A stretch of DNA of 64,000 nt from positions 2,728,001 through 2,792,000 of the forward strand of contig NZ_CP167894.1 of the NCBI RefSeq assembly GCF_041504345.1. The letters are read 5' to 3'. A program made the translations under genes and the position numbers. The DNA is from Vibrio sp. BS-M-Sm-2 (lineage in GTDB: Bacteria > Pseudomonadota > Gammaproteobacteria > Enterobacterales > Vibrionaceae). Shown here one piece after another: positions 1 through 10,710 of this stretch (positions are counted from its first letter, which is position 1; the number at the start of each line of letters is the position of its first letter). The notes below the pieces were generated by a model, which worked only from the letters and a program-made list of their open reading frames with translations, did not search any database and had not been told where the DNA came from.

Positions 1-603
1 AATAAGCTGTCAGCAGGTAGCGATTTAGTTTTGCTGCAAGAAGCGAGTATGACAGAAGGGCTTCGCCAATGGGTGACAAGTGGTCAGTGGGGAAGTACAC
101 GAGTTAATGCGTTTGAAGCCTTTGAGAAAAGTGCTGGTGTACTTAACTTAGCGACGCATTTACCGATCGAAGCTTGTGCTTATACTCATGAAGAACCTTG
201 GCTTCAATTGCCTAAATCCGCGCTTTGGTCTCGTTACCTGCTCAGTAATGGCGAAGAACTGGCGGTGATTAATATTCATGCTGTGAACTTTACCTTTGGG
301 ACCGAAGATTACGAGGCTCAGCTCAAGAGCTTAACTGACAATCTGCAAAAGTATCGTGGGCCTGTTATTTTTGCTGGGGATTTTAATAGTTGGAGTGAGG
401 CTCGCTTCGCTGTATTGAAAGATGCGTTGGAAAAGGTTGGTTTGACAGAGGTTGCTTTTGATCCAGATGATCGCACTCAATTTATTACGGGTTTAGTGCT
501 AGACCATGTGTTCTATCGAGGGCTCGAGGTAGAAAAAGCAAAAGCGCCCATTACGGACGCTTCTGATCACAACCCAATGCGAGTGACGTTTAAGGCTAAA
601 TAG
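1..603 (+). CDS. yafD: Endonuclease/exonuclease/phosphatase family protein (YafD-like), 5' end cut off by window
   Basis: The reading frame is open from base 1, so the start lies outside the window. The visible part reads DLVLLQEAS, typical of the catalytic core of the endonuclease/exonuclease/phosphatase (EEP) superfamily. It continues with FAGDFNSW (the GDFN motif), LDHVFYRG and SDHNPM near the C-terminus (the SDH motif), which together make the metal-dependent phosphodiesterase centre. The substrate cannot be told from sequence. In E. coli yafD lies close to mltD and gloB, and the same neighbourhood is seen here, which supports the YafD assignment. The following genes are on the other strand. 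Confidence 0.85.
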   Translation, partial: NKLSAGSDLVLLQEASMTEGLRQWVTSGQWGSTRVNAFEAFEKSAGVLNLATHLPIEACAYTHEEPWLQLPKSALWSRYLLSNGEELAVINIHAVNFTFGTEDYEAQLKSLTDNLQKYRGPVIFAGDFNSWSEARFAVLKDALEKVGLTEVAFDPDDRTQFITGLVLDHVFYRGLEVEKAKAPITDASDHNPMRVTFKAK

Positions 604-643
604 ACGAGTGAATTTTCGCCAGCCTTCTTTTTATCTCTTCAGC

Positions 644-1330
644 TTAGAAGATTAAAATGTAGAGCGCCCAGATTAGGTAGTAGCCAATCCATGGTAAGCC
701 AGAAATTACCAATGCTTGACCACGTTCAAACTCAGTCCAAGTTAATACCGCTGCATAACCCAGTACGATGTACCATGGTAATAATAGTGGCAACGAGCTA
801 GCAAACTGTGACCACTCATTGGTTAGTGGTAACTTAATTAAGCCGTTTAAGCTGTTCAAGTCAGCAGCGTAGTTCATCACATGCCCATGCTTAAGTATCA
901 GGCTTGCGTAGCTCGCAATGTCGCCTAAAACTGCAGGGAAGATGATAACGGATGCCGCTGCAAACCATCGCCAAAAGCTATGTTGATGTTGACTTGGCTT
1001 AGTTGCGAGGTTAAACCAGAATGCCAACAAAACGATGGTTAGCGTTCGGCTAAATACGTCGTTGATGATTTCACTTGCGAGTAGGGTGTTGCTGTCGAGT
1101 AACGCCAATTGGTCAGGGTTAGTTTGAGCCAGTTGTTGTGACAATTCAGCACTTAGCCATGCAAAATCTACATTCGAAAAATAAGCACCCCAAAACAAAA
1201 AGGGGCTGAGCATTAATACGACGTAGGGTTGCCATCCCCAAGCACTTCGTTGATAAAGCGCTAAGAAACACGCTGTTGGTGAACGGAATATATCCAACAG
1301 CATGACGAGTGGGTTACTTGACGGGTTCAT
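644..1330 (-). CDS. YIP1-family integral membrane protein
   Basis: A 228-residue hydrophobic protein with about five to six predicted membrane segments (for example around residues 38-53, 95-107, 123-145 and 185-200). The opening, with a short amphipathic stretch before the first segment (LDIFRSPTACFLALYQ), and the overall layout fit the bacterial YIP1 family. Function in bacteria is not established. Its start overlaps the end of the mltD gene upstream by 4 bases, so the two are probably co-transcribed and translationally coupled. Assignment is from residue pattern only. Confidence 0.7.
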   Translation of the reverse strand: MNPSSNPLVMLLDIFRSPTACFLALYQRSAWGWQPYVVLMLSPFLFWGAYFSNVDFAWLSAELSQQLAQTNPDQLALLDSNTLLASEIINDVFSRTLTIVLLAFWFNLATKPSQHQHSFWRWFAAASVIIFPAVLGDIASYASLILKHGHVMNYAADLNSLNGLIKLPLTNEWSQFASSLPLLLPWYIVLGYAAVLTWTEFERGQALVISGLPWIGYYLIWALYILIF

Positions 1331-2898
1331 ACACTTACCTTAGTTACATCAACATACAGCTTCAGTTTTTGTCCTGGCTGTAGGTATTTCTTGTTCTGCA
1401 AAGCGTTCCATTTTACAACATCTGCACTTTTTACTTTGAACTTTGATGCAATACCGCTGACTGTGTCACCTGATCTTACGTTATAGAAGATGGTGCGGAT
1501 GATGGCACCGTCAGAACCGTTCTTCCAAATGACCAACTCTTGACCAACTCGTAACGTGTCGCGTGGCCCCATACCATTCCACTTAGCAAGTGATTGGTGA
1601 GATACCTTATTTGCGCGTGCAATCGTCCATAAGCTGTCACCACTTTTTACTTTGTGGGTTAGCTTATATTGACCGCGACTCTTTGACTGTGTGCTTGCTA
1701 GACGGTTTGAAGCGCTGAGAGCGTAAGCTTTATCATCTTTAGTCGAAGTCGGGATCAGTAGGTGCTGACCAATACGAATATTGTTGTTGGTCAAACCGTT
1801 CGCTGAGCGAATCACTTTGCTGGTGGTGTTGTATTTATTTGCCAGTACGCTGATGCTGTCGCCAGATTGAACCTTGTAACGTACTAGCTTCATGCCTTTG
1901 CCTTTATTGGCCGTGACTTCTCTGTTGAACTTTTCAACTGAATCTAAGGGAAGCAGTAATTGTTGGTGTTTTTCTGGTGCCGTCGCCCACTGGTTATAGG
2001 CAGGGTTATAGCCTTGCAGCTCTTTTACTGGAATGCCTGCGTAGTTAGCTGCGATTGCTAAATCCAGTTGCTCTTCCGGGTTAACTAGAGTCAGCACCGG
2101 CTTGTTTGGAATTGCAGGAATATCAATGCCATATTTTTCTTGGTTGGCAATTACGTCGGCCAGTGCCAGCAGTTTAGGTACGTAGCTGCTAGTCTCTTTT
2201 GGCAGGTCCAGTGAGAAGAAGTCGATTGGCTTACCAAGCTTCTTGTTCTTGCGGATTGCGCTGTTTACACGTCCACCACCACTATTGTAGGCAGCGATTG
2301 CGTGTTGCCAGTTGCCATCAAAACGTTTGTTTAGGTCGGTTAGGAAATCCAATGCAGCATCGGTTGAAGCGGCAACATCTCGGCGGCCGTCGTACCAGAA
2401 GTTCTGTTCTAGCCCGTAAGCTTCACCGGTGCCTGAAATGAACTGCCATAAGCCAGCGGCGCTACCGTGAGAATACGCAAATGCATCAAATGAGCTTTCA
2501 ACAACGGGCAACAGTGCCAGTTCTAAAGGCAGGTCTCTTTCTTCAATCTTGGTGGTGATCAAATAAAGGAAAGGCTCAGCACGTTTTGATACGGTTTTTA
2601 GATGACTAGGGTGTTTAAGATACCAAGTTCGGTAGTAGTCGACCTTCTTTTGGTCGGGCACTTCCATTTCAAGTTGCATAGCAATACGTTTCCAAACATC
2701 TTCTTGTGTTTGTGGAGTAACGACAGGTGCTTCAACTTTTGGCTCTTTGTTGGTCGCATCTGGTGAAACGTTCGTTTGAGAAACTTCTTTAGTAGGAGAG
2801 GTGTTGGTTTGCTTGGAAGCTTGGTCTGGATTCTCTGACTGAGTTAATTGGCAACCAGAAAGTAGTAATACCAAAGCCCAGCTGTACTTAACTCGCAT
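1327..2898 (-). CDS. mltD: Membrane-bound lytic murein transglycosylase D
   Basis: Cleaves the MurNAc-GlcNAc bond of peptidoglycan, leaving 1,6-anhydro-MurNAc ends. It has a lipoprotein signal with lipobox LLSGC (Cys16) and a Thr/Ser/Pro-rich linker to about residue 65. The SLT catalytic domain follows, with the catalytic glutamate in PVVESSFD (Glu134) and the AAGLWQFI motif. Three C-terminal LysM domains for peptidoglycan binding start near residues 341, 415 and 475 (KVQSGDS, KVKSGDS, NVRSGDT). The length of 523 residues is normal for vibrio MltD. It lies upstream of, and overlaps, the YIP1 gene and sits next to gloB as in E. coli. Confidence 0.95.
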   Translation of the reverse strand: MRVKYSWALVLLLSGCQLTQSENPDQASKQTNTSPTKEVSQTNVSPDATNKEPKVEAPVVTPQTQEDVWKRIAMQLEMEVPDQKKVDYYRTWYLKHPSHLKTVSKRAEPFLYLITTKIEERDLPLELALLPVVESSFDAFAYSHGSAAGLWQFISGTGEAYGLEQNFWYDGRRDVAASTDAALDFLTDLNKRFDGNWQHAIAAYNSGGGRVNSAIRKNKKLGKPIDFFSLDLPKETSSYVPKLLALADVIANQEKYGIDIPAIPNKPVLTLVNPEEQLDLAIAANYAGIPVKELQGYNPAYNQWATAPEKHQQLLLPLDSVEKFNREVTANKGKGMKLVRYKVQSGDSISVLANKYNTTSKVIRSANGLTNNNIRIGQHLLIPTSTKDDKAYALSASNRLASTQSKSRGQYKLTHKVKSGDSLWTIARANKVSHQSLAKWNGMGPRDTLRVGQELVIWKNGSDGAIIRTIFYNVRSGDTVSGIASKFKVKSADVVKWNALQNKKYLQPGQKLKLYVDVTKVSV

Positions 2899-2968
2899 GT
2901 TACAGCCTTTTTAATAAACGGCCGATGATAATACTTGCCACCCCCTATGAGTGACAAGTCTGTATTTG

Positions 2969-3727
2969 TTAAAATTCGTTCTTCCACGCACGTAAAGCGG
3001 TAAATACTGATAAAGGATCAGTTTGCTCAGTACGATTAGACACTGATTTCACTACACTTGGCTCGGTATAGCGCAAGAAGGGGTTAACAAACTTCTCTTG
3101 TCTCAAATTTGTGGGGATGGTCGACTTATTTTGGGCACGCAGTCGGTTCACTTGGTCGCGATATTGCTGCAAATGTTGGTTATCAGGCTCAACCGCTAAT
3201 GCGAAAGCGATATTGGCTGCAGTGTATTCATGTGCACAATACACTTCGGTTTCTTGAGGCAGCGCTGTGATCTTATTCAGCGCATCGAACATCTGTTGTG
3301 GTGTGCCTTCCATGATTCGGCCACAGCCTGCTGAGAACAAGACATCACCACAAAATAGTTTGGCATCACCCACATAGCCAATATGACCAGCAGTGTGTCC
3401 GCTTAGTCCTAACACGAGGAAGACTTCACCAAACAGTTCTAACTGGTCACCATCATCAACCGGATGCGTTAATGTCGGGATAGGTTCATTTCGAGGGCCA
3501 ACAACATCGACGCCGGGAAATTGTCTTACCAGCTCTGGAACGCCACCAATGTGATCGTGGTGGTGGTGTGTAATCAAGATTGCATCTAAAGTTAGCTCAT
3601 GGTTCGCTAAGTACTCTAATACTGGAGCCGCATCACCAGGGTCGACGACAGCACAACGGCGATCGCTATTTTCAATCAGCCAGATGTAATTGTCGTTAAA
3701 TGCAGGTATGCTTTTGATATGTAACAT
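2969..3727 (-). CDS. gloB: Hydroxyacylglutathione hydrolase (glyoxalase II)
   Basis: Hydrolyses S-D-lactoylglutathione to D-lactate and glutathione, the second step of methylglyoxal detoxification. The metallo-beta-lactamase fold is clear from the binuclear metal motif THHHHDH near residue 52 and downstream HTAGH, GDVLF and CAHEYT. The start at 3727 gives [16 protein letters not shown], the conserved GloB N-terminus, and a 252-residue protein. The frame stays open for 35 further codons upstream, but that part has no family likeness and runs into the divergent methyltransferase gene. The gene is divergent from yafS. Confidence 0.95.
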   Translation of the reverse strand: MLHIKSIPAFNDNYIWLIENSDRRCAVVDPGDAAPVLEYLANHELTLDAILITHHHHDHIGGVPELVRQFPGVDVVGPRNEPIPTLTHPVDDGDQLELFGEVFLVLGLSGHTAGHIGYVGDAKLFCGDVLFSAGCGRIMEGTPQQMFDALNKITALPQETEVYCAHEYTAANIAFALAVEPDNQHLQQYRDQVNRLRAQNKSTIPTNLRQEKFVNPFLRYTEPSVVKSVSNRTEQTDPLSVFTALRAWKNEF

Positions 3728-3780
3728 TATTGGTTCTCCAGTCACTTTCAGTGCGACAGAATAAGTGAGACAGATTATTG

Positions 3781-4563
3781 ATGAAGCCAGCACGTAGCAG
3801 AAAGAAGTTTGAACATCCCTACACTTGGGCACAGTTGCACAATGGGGACTGGTTGAGAGAATCTATTCAAACTCGACTCGATGAGTGGTGCCCAAAGCTA
3901 TTTGGTTACCATATGCTCAAGCTCGGCGGCCTCAGTAGTGAGATTTCTAGCTGCACATGCAACATTCAACATCAAGTAAACCTAGATATCCAGAACCCAT
4001 TACATAATGTGATAGCAGATGGCTATAATTTGCCCTTTTTGGAGAAAAGCTTTGATGTTGTGGTGCTCAGTCATCAATTAGATTATAGCAATGACCCGCA
4101 TCGATTATTGAGAGAAGTCGACCGAGTGATGATGGACGATGGCTATATCATCATTACTGGCTTCAACCCTTTCAGTGTGACGGGGCTCGCCAGTTTGATG
4201 CCTTGGCGAAAGAACAGCTTGCCTTGGAGTGGGCGCATGTACACGCCAAATCGAATTAAAGACTGGCTCGGTGTGCTTAATTATGAAGTGATTCATTGTG
4301 ATACCTACGCGTTGTTTCCGATGAGTAAGTATCAAGCGATGTGGACGTGGTTGGAGAACGCTTTAGGTGGCTGTGCCTCTTTTGCTGGCAGCCAATACTT
4401 TATTGTTGCTCGCAAGCGTACTTACCCGCTCAAACCTATCAAGCCGCATTGGCACCTTAAGCGACGCTTCTCGCCTGTTGGAGCGAGTTTTAGAACCAAC
4501 ACGCGCCGTACAATGGATTCAGCTAAAGCTTCATATCCGTTAAAAACAGAAAAAGCCGACTAG
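3781..4563 (+). CDS. yafS: Class I SAM-dependent methyltransferase (YafS-like)
   Basis: A protein of about 260 residues with a Rossmann-type methyltransferase core of the Methyltransf_11 kind. [15 protein letters not shown] is the acidic/hydrophobic motif after the SAM loop, followed by [24 protein letters not shown]. The classical first glycine motif is weak. The substrate is unknown. Position between gloB and rnhA matches E. coli yafS. The ATG at 3781 is chosen; a TTG directly in front at 3778 is an alternative. Its stop lies inside the terminator hairpin at 4551-4575. Confidence 0.8.
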   Translation: MKPARSRKKFEHPYTWAQLHNGDWLRESIQTRLDEWCPKLFGYHMLKLGGLSSEISSCTCNIQHQVNLDIQNPLHNVIADGYNLPFLEKSFDVVVLSHQLDYSNDPHRLLREVDRVMMDDGYIIITGFNPFSVTGLASLMPWRKNSLPWSGRMYTPNRIKDWLGVLNYEVIHCDTYALFPMSKYQAMWTWLENALGGCASFAGSQYFIVARKRTYPLKPIKPHWHLKRRFSPVGASFRTNTRRTMDSAKASYPLKTEKAD

Positions 4564-4575
4564 TTGTCGGCTTTT
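4551..4575 (+). terminator. Rho-independent terminator after yafS
   Basis: Perfect inverted repeat AAAAGCCGAC / GTCGGCTTTT with a 5-base loop. The loop contains the TAG stop codon of the methyltransferase gene, so the terminator overlaps the coding end. A-rich and T-rich flanks allow action in both directions. Confidence 0.8.
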
Positions 4576-4681
4576 CATCTATTAGTTCTGTTAAGAAACT
4601 ATCCAATAGTTTAAGGCGTTATCAATTAGTTCCAGGAACAATAAATCGTTTTCTGAAATGTACGTCTAACTTCAAAAGATG

Positions 4682-5146
4682 TTAGCTTGGTTGATAGCCC
4701 GTATCTTCTTGAGTCGGATTTTCCGCTGCGTTTCTTGCTAAATCATCACACATCTCGTTTTCTCTGTGTCCTGCGTGTCCTTTTACCCAGCGCCAATCGA
4801 CAGTGTGACGTGCTGTCTCTTTATCGAGCCTTTGCCACAGATCGGCATTTTTAACCGGTTTCTTATCGGCTGTTTTCCAGTCACGCTTTTTCCAGTTGTG
4901 AATCCACTGTGTGATGCCTTGACGCACGTATTGGCTATCTGTGGTCAGAATCACAGAGCAAGGTTCTTTGAGGGCTTGGAGAGCAACGACAGCGGCGAGC
5001 ATTTCCATACGGTTATTGGTTGTTAGCGTGAAGCCTTCTGCTAGCGTCTTCTCGACTTTTTTGTAGCGAAGTACGATGCCATAGCCACCCGGACCAGGGT
5101 TACCTAAACAAGAACCATCAGTGAAAATTTCAACTTGTTTCGTCAT
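4682..5146 (-). CDS. rnhA: Ribonuclease HI
   Basis: Degrades the RNA strand of RNA-DNA hybrids during replication and R-loop removal. The DEDD catalytic residues are visible: Asp10 in FTDGSCLG, Glu48 in NNRMEML, Asp70 in LTTDSQYV, and the final Asp in the [18 protein letters not shown] segment. At 154 residues it matches the E. coli enzyme. It is divergent from dnaQ with only 56 bases between the starts, the arrangement known from E. coli where the two share a regulatory region. Confidence 0.97.
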   Translation of the reverse strand: MTKQVEIFTDGSCLGNPGPGGYGIVLRYKKVEKTLAEGFTLTTNNRMEMLAAVVALQALKEPCSVILTTDSQYVRQGITQWIHNWKKRDWKTADKKPVKNADLWQRLDKETARHTVDWRWVKGHAGHRENEMCDDLARNAAENPTQEDTGYQPS

Positions 5147-5202
5147 GATTTGATACTATTACCTCAAGCACATTATCGGCATAGTCTGACACAGTTATCC
5201 TT

Positions 5203-5970
5203 ATGAATACCAGTAGCACTCCAGAACAAAGCACGAACGAAAAAAACAGTTCGAACGAAAATAAGCGTATTGTTGTACTCGATACCGAAACCACCGGTAT
5301 GAATACAGAAGGTGGTCCTCACTATATGGGGCACCGCATCGTTGAGATTGGTGCAGTAGAGATCATCAACCGTAGGTTGACCGGGCGTCACTTTCACGTC
5401 TACATCAAGCCTGATCGTGCGATTCAAGAAGAGGCGATTGGCGTTCACGGTATTACCGATGAATTCTTGATTGATAAGCCTGAGTACCAAGACATACATA
5501 AAGAGTTTCTCGACTTTATCAAAGGTGCTGAGCTGGTGGCTCATAACGCGCCCTTCGATACGGGCTTTATGGACTATGAGTTTGAGAAGCTTAATCCAGC
5601 GATAGGTAAAACGGATGACTACTGTAAAGTTACCGATACCTTGGCGATGGCGAAGAAGATATTCCCAGGTAAAAGAAACAACCTAGATATCTTATGTGAC
5701 CGTTATGGTATTGATAACTCGCACCGTACTCTTCACGGCGCATTGCTCGATGCGGAGATCCTAGCCGACGTCTACTTATTGATGACGGGTGGTCAAACTT
5801 CGCTGCAATTTAACGCTGGTCAACAGGAAGGCGAAGCGGAAAGCATACGAAGAGTAGAAAGTGGTCGAAAATCCCTAAAGGTTTTACGAGCTACGGCCGA
5901 TGAAGTAGAAGCGCATCAAAGTCGTTTAGATCTCGTCGAGAAAAGCGGAAGCTGCCTCTGGCGTCAGTAG
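5203..5970 (+). CDS. dnaQ: DNA polymerase III epsilon subunit (3'-5' proofreading exonuclease)
   Basis: Proofreading subunit of the replicative polymerase core. Exonuclease motif I is LDTETTGM (Asp27, Glu29), motif II is HNAPFDTGFMDYE, and motif III HRTLHGALLDAEILADVY carries the catalytic His and Asp. A clamp-binding motif is likely in the linker (GQTSLQFN). The protein has an unusual Ser/Asn/Glu-rich extension of about 20 residues before the exonuclease domain (TPEQSTNEKNSSNENK), absent from E. coli DnaQ. The C-terminal tail to residue 255 should bind the alpha subunit. The next gene starts 9 bases downstream. Confidence 0.96.
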   Translation: MNTSSTPEQSTNEKNSSNENKRIVVLDTETTGMNTEGGPHYMGHRIVEIGAVEIINRRLTGRHFHVYIKPDRAIQEEAIGVHGITDEFLIDKPEYQDIHKEFLDFIKGAELVAHNAPFDTGFMDYEFEKLNPAIGKTDDYCKVTDTLAMAKKIFPGKRNNLDILCDRYGIDNSHRTLHGALLDAEILADVYLLMTGGQTSLQFNAGQQEGEAESIRRVESGRKSLKVLRATADEVEAHQSRLDLVEKSGSCLWRQ

Positions 5971-5979
5971 GGAGAAAGT

Positions 5980-7227
5980 ATGTTAAGGGTATTGGCTACC
6001 GGTTGCTTATTGCTGTTAAGCTTTGGCTTACATGCAGCAACAGAATCCGTAATGAGTTTATTGGACAACCGTTTTCGAGTTGATCCCAGTATTGAACAAG
6101 TCACCTTTGTGATTTATCGAGCCGATAACTCTAAATCTGTCGTTTTGGTTCGCCCGGATGGCAAGAAATACTACTCTTGGCGCAATGCTGATAATGTCCG
6201 TTGGTACGAAGAATCGTCCATGGACATTATCTCTATCGACAACCCGATGCCCGGCCCTTGGCAAGCAATAGGTAATGTCTCACCTAAGAACAATATCAAG
6301 CTCCTATCTCACCTAGTTTTAGATGCTAATGAGTTTCCCGACAAGTTGTATCAGACAGAACGCATCAAATTTACCGCTCGACTGACTTCTGATGGTAAGC
6401 CGCTTGTGCTACGCGATTTTCTCGATCGCGTGAAGCTTAAAGTCACCTTTACTAAGTTTGTTGAAAACGAAGAGTCTTTAGTAAGAGAAGCGCGCCCGGT
6501 GCCTGTTGTGATGGGCGAGTTTGCCGATGATGGCGCTGATCTTGATGAAAAAGCCGGAGATGGTGTGTTCACTGTCTCTTTACCAATTGATATCGAGCCT
6601 GGTAAATACAGAGCGCGTATTACTTCTGGCAATGGCGTTTTCCTGCGAGCGCAAGAGCAAGAAGTCTTGGTTTACCCAACACCAATTACTACCACCTTCA
6701 TTCAGTCACGAAAAGAGGGCTTACCTCATACTATTGTGGTGTCTGGTGAGCAGGGGATGATCGCACCGAGCTCGTTAGCGGTTCATGTTGAGCACAAGGC
6801 TCCTGATGAGTATGTGATGTACAAGCAGGGGCAAGCTGAAGTTGACGCAATGAAAGTCGCTTTAGAGGTGCCTTACAATGGCGATTTAGGGATATATAAT
6901 TGGTCAGGGATGGTTTATGCCACTGATACTTCAAGTCAGCGCCCACTGACCTTTCCAATTACCGAGCAGTCGTACAGCGTTGTTGAAGATATCGACTTAG
7001 CAGAGTCACGACGTCTTCAAGAAGAAGCACTTGCTGAACAGAAGCGTATCGCAACAGAGTTGATGATCCTTCAAAAACGTGAAGATGACCGACAACGAAG
7101 TATGATCATTATTGCGGTGGGTAATGTGGTCGCGATTCTATTGGGTTTACTGATTTGGTTTGTGATTCGTAAAGTGACAGCCAAGAAAAGAGCGCTACCT
7201 GAGATGCAGCTCAAGGCACCAAAGTAA
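5980..7227 (+). CDS. TIGR03503-type envelope protein of unknown function
   Basis: 415 residues with an N-terminal signal peptide (cleavage probably after FGLHAA, about residue 20), a long extracytoplasmic region rich in beta-type sequence, a charged helical stretch (about 345-370), and a single C-terminal membrane segment (about 376-395, IIIAVGNVVAILLGLLIWFV) followed by a basic tail. The residue pattern recalls the TIGR03503 family of vibrios and relatives; function unknown. It begins 9 bases after dnaQ and is likely co-transcribed. A strong terminator follows. Confidence 0.75.
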   Translation: MLRVLATGCLLLLSFGLHAATESVMSLLDNRFRVDPSIEQVTFVIYRADNSKSVVLVRPDGKKYYSWRNADNVRWYEESSMDIISIDNPMPGPWQAIGNVSPKNNIKLLSHLVLDANEFPDKLYQTERIKFTARLTSDGKPLVLRDFLDRVKLKVTFTKFVENEESLVREARPVPVVMGEFADDGADLDEKAGDGVFTVSLPIDIEPGKYRARITSGNGVFLRAQEQEVLVYPTPITTTFIQSRKEGLPHTIVVSGEQGMIAPSSLAVHVEHKAPDEYVMYKQGQAEVDAMKVALEVPYNGDLGIYNWSGMVYATDTSSQRPLTFPITEQSYSVVEDIDLAESRRLQEEALAEQKRIATELMILQKREDDRQRSMIIIAVGNVVAILLGLLIWFVIRKVTAKKRALPEMQLKAPK

Positions 7228-7291
7228 TTCATTCGCGTCATTGAGCTATTCGGAGATTAAAAACATTCGTGCACATAATAGTGCTGAGAAT

Positions 7292-7325
7292 AAAAAAAAC
7301 GGGACTCATAGGAGTCCCGTTTTTG
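7292..7325. terminator. Bidirectional terminator between TIGR03503 gene and fadE
   Basis: Eight-base-pair stem CGGGACTC / GAGTCCCG with a 4-base loop, preceded by a run of A and followed by a run of T. It lies between two convergent genes and can serve both. Confidence 0.85.
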
Positions 7326-7339
7326 TTCTAGTTCAGAGC

Positions 7340-9805
7340 CTAGGCGACGTTATCAATCGATTGTTCTGGGTACTGAGACTTTGCTGCAAGCTCCTCTGGT
7401 GAGAAGTCATCCACGTTAATCGTGTACAGTCTATGTTCCTCTGCGCTAATCAGAAGGTTCGCTTCTTCTTGCGTTAAGATACCTTTTTCAAGTCCTAATT
7501 GAGCAACAAGATCAAGTCGTAAGAAGGCACGTTTTTGATGTGTCTCTTTGCAGACTTTGTCGAACAGAGGTTCAGCTTGAAGAATCACTTCTAGCGCTTT
7601 TTCAATCTTACCTACTGGGTTGTATTCCGTTGCTTCCAGGTATTGGCCGCGACCGATACGAGAGCGTGTTTCACTTGGTGTTTGTAGAATGTGCGCGACT
7701 TTGCTATCCAGTTTGTCGTTTGGTGCACGACGGATACGGCCAAATGGCATTAGCACAACACGAAGTAGACGACCAATCACAGGGTTAGGGAAGTTCGCTA
7801 AGAACTCATCAATCGCCACTTCAGTCTGACGTAAGCTATCTTGCATACCCCAATGTACTAACGGCAGATCTTCAGCGTGGCTGCCTTCGCTTTCAAAGCG
7901 TTTCAGCGTTGCTGATCCGAGGTAAAGTTGACTCAGGATATCCCCCAGTCTTGCTGATAAACGTTCTCTACGCTTAAGTGAGCCACCTAGAACTGCCATT
8001 GAGATATCAGACAGTAGCGCTAGGTTTGCACTGTAGCGGTTTAGCTGTTGGTAGTAACGTTGTGTCTGTTTATCTGTTTTATTTGAAGGTGTTGGCGCAT
8101 CTGAACCACGACCATCGGTTAAACCAAACCACAAGCTGCGGACTAGATTACTCATAGTAAAGCTAACGTGTCCTGCTAACGCTGAATCGAACTTATCAAG
8201 CGCATCACTACTTCCAGAATAAGCCGCTTCCATTTCATTAAGAACATAAGGGTGGCAACGAATCGCCCCTTGACCATAGATGATCATTGAACGAGTTAGG
8301 ATGTTTGCGCCTTCAACCGTAATCGCGATAGGCGAACCTTGGTAACCACGAGCTAGGAAGTTCGAGGGGCCCAAACAAATGCCTTTACCGCCGACGATAT
8401 CCATCGCATCAATGATGCTGCGTTGGCCACGGTGAGTACAGTGGTACTTAACGATTGCAGAGATAACTGAAGGCTTTTCGCCAAGGTCGATACCTGCAAC
8501 GGTTAGGTTACTCGCAGCGTCCATTACATAAGCGTTACCTGCAAGGCGTGCAAGTGGCTCTTCAACCCCTTCCATGCGACCAATCGGTTGTTTGAACTGA
8601 CGACGGATACGAGCGTAAGCACCTGTTGCAAGCGCTGCTGATTTAATACCACCTGTTGAGTTTGAAGGCAGTGTGATACCACGACCAACCGACAGACACT
8701 CAACCAGCATGCGCCAGCCTTGGCCTGCCATTTTCTGGCCACCAATGATGAAGTCGATAGGCACGAAGATATCGTCGCCTTGCGTTGGACCGTTCTGGAA
8801 AGGTACGTTTAGCGGGAAGTGGCGGTTGCCAATTTCTACGCCTTTTAAATCTGTTGGGATAAGCGCACAAGTGATGCCTAGATCTTTTTGATCACCAAGC
8901 AGACCATCAGGGTCACGCAGTTTAAAAGCCAAGCCTAATACCGTCGCGACAGGTGCTAGGGTGATGTAACGCTTGTTCCAAGTTAGGCGCATGCCCAATA
9001 CTTCTTCGCCTTGCCATTCACCTTTGCATACAACACCGTAATCTGGGATTGAACCTGCATCTGAACCGGCTTCTGGATTGGTTAGGGCAAAACAAGGGAT
9101 CTCTTTACCTTCCGCTAGGCGCGGCAGGTAGTGGTTTCTTTGTTCTTCAGTACCGTAGTGTTGTAATAGCTCACCAGGGCCTAATGAGTTAGGTACGCCA
9201 ACCGTTGATGACAATACGCTAGAAACGCCGGTTAGCTTCTGAAGAACCAAAGATTGAGCGTAAGCCGAGAATTCTAAACCGCCGTATTTTTTCTTGATGA
9301 TCATGGCGAAGAATTTATGGTCTTTCAGGTATTGCCATACTTCTGGTGGCAAATCAGCAAGCTCATGTGTCACTTGGTAATCGTTGACCATTTCACACAC
9401 GGTATTCACTGGACCATCTAAAAACGCTTGCTCGGCTTCAGAGAGTTTCGGGTCAGCAATGTTCTGAAGCTTCTTCCATTCAGGTTTGCCTTTGAACAGC
9501 TCTGCTTCCCACCATACAGTGCCAGCTTCTAGTGCTTCTTTTTCTGTCTGAGACATCGCCGGAAGAACTTTCTTAAATAAAGAGAGCGCTTTTTGGCTGA
9601 TTAGGGTCTGACGAATGGTCGGTACAGCAAAGATCGCAACGGCTAACAAGTAACAAAGCCAGCCAGTGACTGCCACGCCACCAAACATTGTTAATGCTAC
9701 CATTGCGCCGGTTAATACAACTAACGCACGTACCAGACTAACTCTATGGTAAAGACAGACGCCTAAGATGGCTGTCATGCCGAGTAGGGAGAGCAATATG
9801 TTCAT
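7340..9805 (-). CDS. fadE: Acyl-CoA dehydrogenase FadE
   Basis: First step of fatty-acid beta-oxidation: FAD-dependent alpha,beta-dehydrogenation of acyl-CoA. The 821 residues are close to E. coli FadE (814). N-terminal membrane segments (about 1-70) precede the dehydrogenase core, with [15 protein letters not shown] in the acyl-CoA/FAD-binding region and [17 protein letters not shown] toward the end. A long extra C-terminal domain is typical for FadE. A FadR-like operator lies about 50 bases upstream of the start, consistent with repression by FadR in the absence of fatty acids. Confidence 0.95.
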   Translation of the reverse strand: MNILLSLLGMTAILGVCLYHRVSLVRALVVLTGAMVALTMFGGVAVTGWLCYLLAVAIFAVPTIRQTLISQKALSLFKKVLPAMSQTEKEALEAGTVWWEAELFKGKPEWKKLQNIADPKLSEAEQAFLDGPVNTVCEMVNDYQVTHELADLPPEVWQYLKDHKFFAMIIKKKYGGLEFSAYAQSLVLQKLTGVSSVLSSTVGVPNSLGPGELLQHYGTEEQRNHYLPRLAEGKEIPCFALTNPEAGSDAGSIPDYGVVCKGEWQGEEVLGMRLTWNKRYITLAPVATVLGLAFKLRDPDGLLGDQKDLGITCALIPTDLKGVEIGNRHFPLNVPFQNGPTQGDDIFVPIDFIIGGQKMAGQGWRMLVECLSVGRGITLPSNSTGGIKSAALATGAYARIRRQFKQPIGRMEGVEEPLARLAGNAYVMDAASNLTVAGIDLGEKPSVISAIVKYHCTHRGQRSIIDAMDIVGGKGICLGPSNFLARGYQGSPIAITVEGANILTRSMIIYGQGAIRCHPYVLNEMEAAYSGSSDALDKFDSALAGHVSFTMSNLVRSLWFGLTDGRGSDAPTPSNKTDKQTQRYYQQLNRYSANLALLSDISMAVLGGSLKRRERLSARLGDILSQLYLGSATLKRFESEGSHAEDLPLVHWGMQDSLRQTEVAIDEFLANFPNPVIGRLLRVVLMPFGRIRRAPNDKLDSKVAHILQTPSETRSRIGRGQYLEATEYNPVGKIEKALEVILQAEPLFDKVCKETHQKRAFLRLDLVAQLGLEKGILTQEEANLLISAEEHRLYTINVDDFSPEELAAKSQYPEQSIDNVA

Positions 9806-9852
9806 GATCGATTTCCTTTTCAGAGATCACTTATTGTTATTAAGTTTTAGGT

Positions 9853-9869
9853 AAGAGGTCTAACCAGTT
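9853..9869 (-). promoter_or_regulatory. FadR-like operator upstream of fadE
   Basis: On the minus strand the sequence reads AACTGGTTAGACCTCTT, very close to the FadR consensus with its CTGGT / GACC core. It lies 48-64 bases upstream of the fadE start codon, where a repressor of a beta-oxidation gene is expected. The remaining intergenic stretch (9806-10134) holds the divergent fadE and gmhA promoter regions and no gene. Confidence 0.65.
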
Positions 9870-10134
9870 AAGTGTAAACAGAATATTAAATATTTGTAAA
9901 ACTCCAAAGTGAATAAAAAGTGATCTCAATAGAGCTAAAGTTCTAATTGTGAGAGGTTGGTGGCGAATATTTGGACGGATTTACAGTGAGACCCTAATTA
10001 AGGTGGCAATCTTTGGGCTTAAGTGTCGACACTATTTCATGTTTGTGGGTAAACTCAGATATAAAGAGGGGAAAACCCTCAGCTCTCATTTCACGTACTT
10101 TAAGTTGCGTAAAAAAATATAAGAGATAAGCCTT

Positions 10135-10710
10135 ATGTACCAAGACCTAATCAAAAGTGAATTGAACGAAGCTGCTGACGTTCTGAATAAGTTCCTGAGT
10201 GATGACCATAACATCGCTCAAATTGAAGCGGCGGCAAAACTGATTGCTGATTCATTCAAGCAAGAGGGCAAAGTGCTTTCTTGTGGCAACGGTGGTTCAC
10301 ACTGTGATGCAATGCACTTCGCGGAAGAGCTTACTGGCCGATACCGTGAAAACCGCCCAGGTTACGCTGGCATTGCGATTTCAGACCCAAGCCACCTGTC
10401 TTGCGTGAGTAATGATTTTGGCTACGACCACGTATTTTCGCGTTATGTAGAAGCGGTAGGTCGTAAAGGTGATGTGTTGTTCGGTCTGTCGACTTCAGGT
10501 AACTCGGCCAATATTTTAAAAGCGATTGAAGCCGCTCAAGCTAAAGGCATGAAGACGATTGCATTGACGGGTAAAGATGGCGGTAAAATGGCTGGTTGTG
10601 CTGATATCGAAATCCGAGTGCCACATTTTGGTTACGCAGACCGTATCCAAGAGATTCACATTAAGATCATTCATATTGTGATTCAGCTTGTCGAAAAAGA
10701 GATGGAATAA
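10135..10710 (+). CDS. gmhA: Sedoheptulose-7-phosphate isomerase (phosphoheptose isomerase)
   Basis: Converts sedoheptulose-7-phosphate to D-glycero-D-manno-heptose-7-phosphate, the first step of heptose supply for lipopolysaccharide inner core. A single SIS domain is visible with [18 protein letters not shown], the sugar-phosphate site [11 protein letters not shown], and the C-terminal [10 protein letters not shown] helix. The 191-residue length is the family norm. In E. coli gmhA (lpcA) also lies between fadE and yafJ, as here. Confidence 0.96.
   Translation: MYQDLIKSELNEAADVLNKFLSDDHNIAQIEAAAKLIADSFKQEGKVLSCGNGGSHCDAMHFAEELTGRYRENRPGYAGIAISDPSHLSCVSNDFGYDHVFSRYVEAVGRKGDVLFGLSTSGNSANILKAIEAAQAKGMKTIALTGKDGGKMAGCADIEIRVPHFGYADRIQEIHIKIIHIVIQLVEKEME

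Noticed and set aside
2969..3832. Longer GloB start with 35 extra residues
   Set aside because: The extra part is not family-like and overlaps the divergent methyltransferase gene; [16 protein letters not shown] is the normal GloB start.
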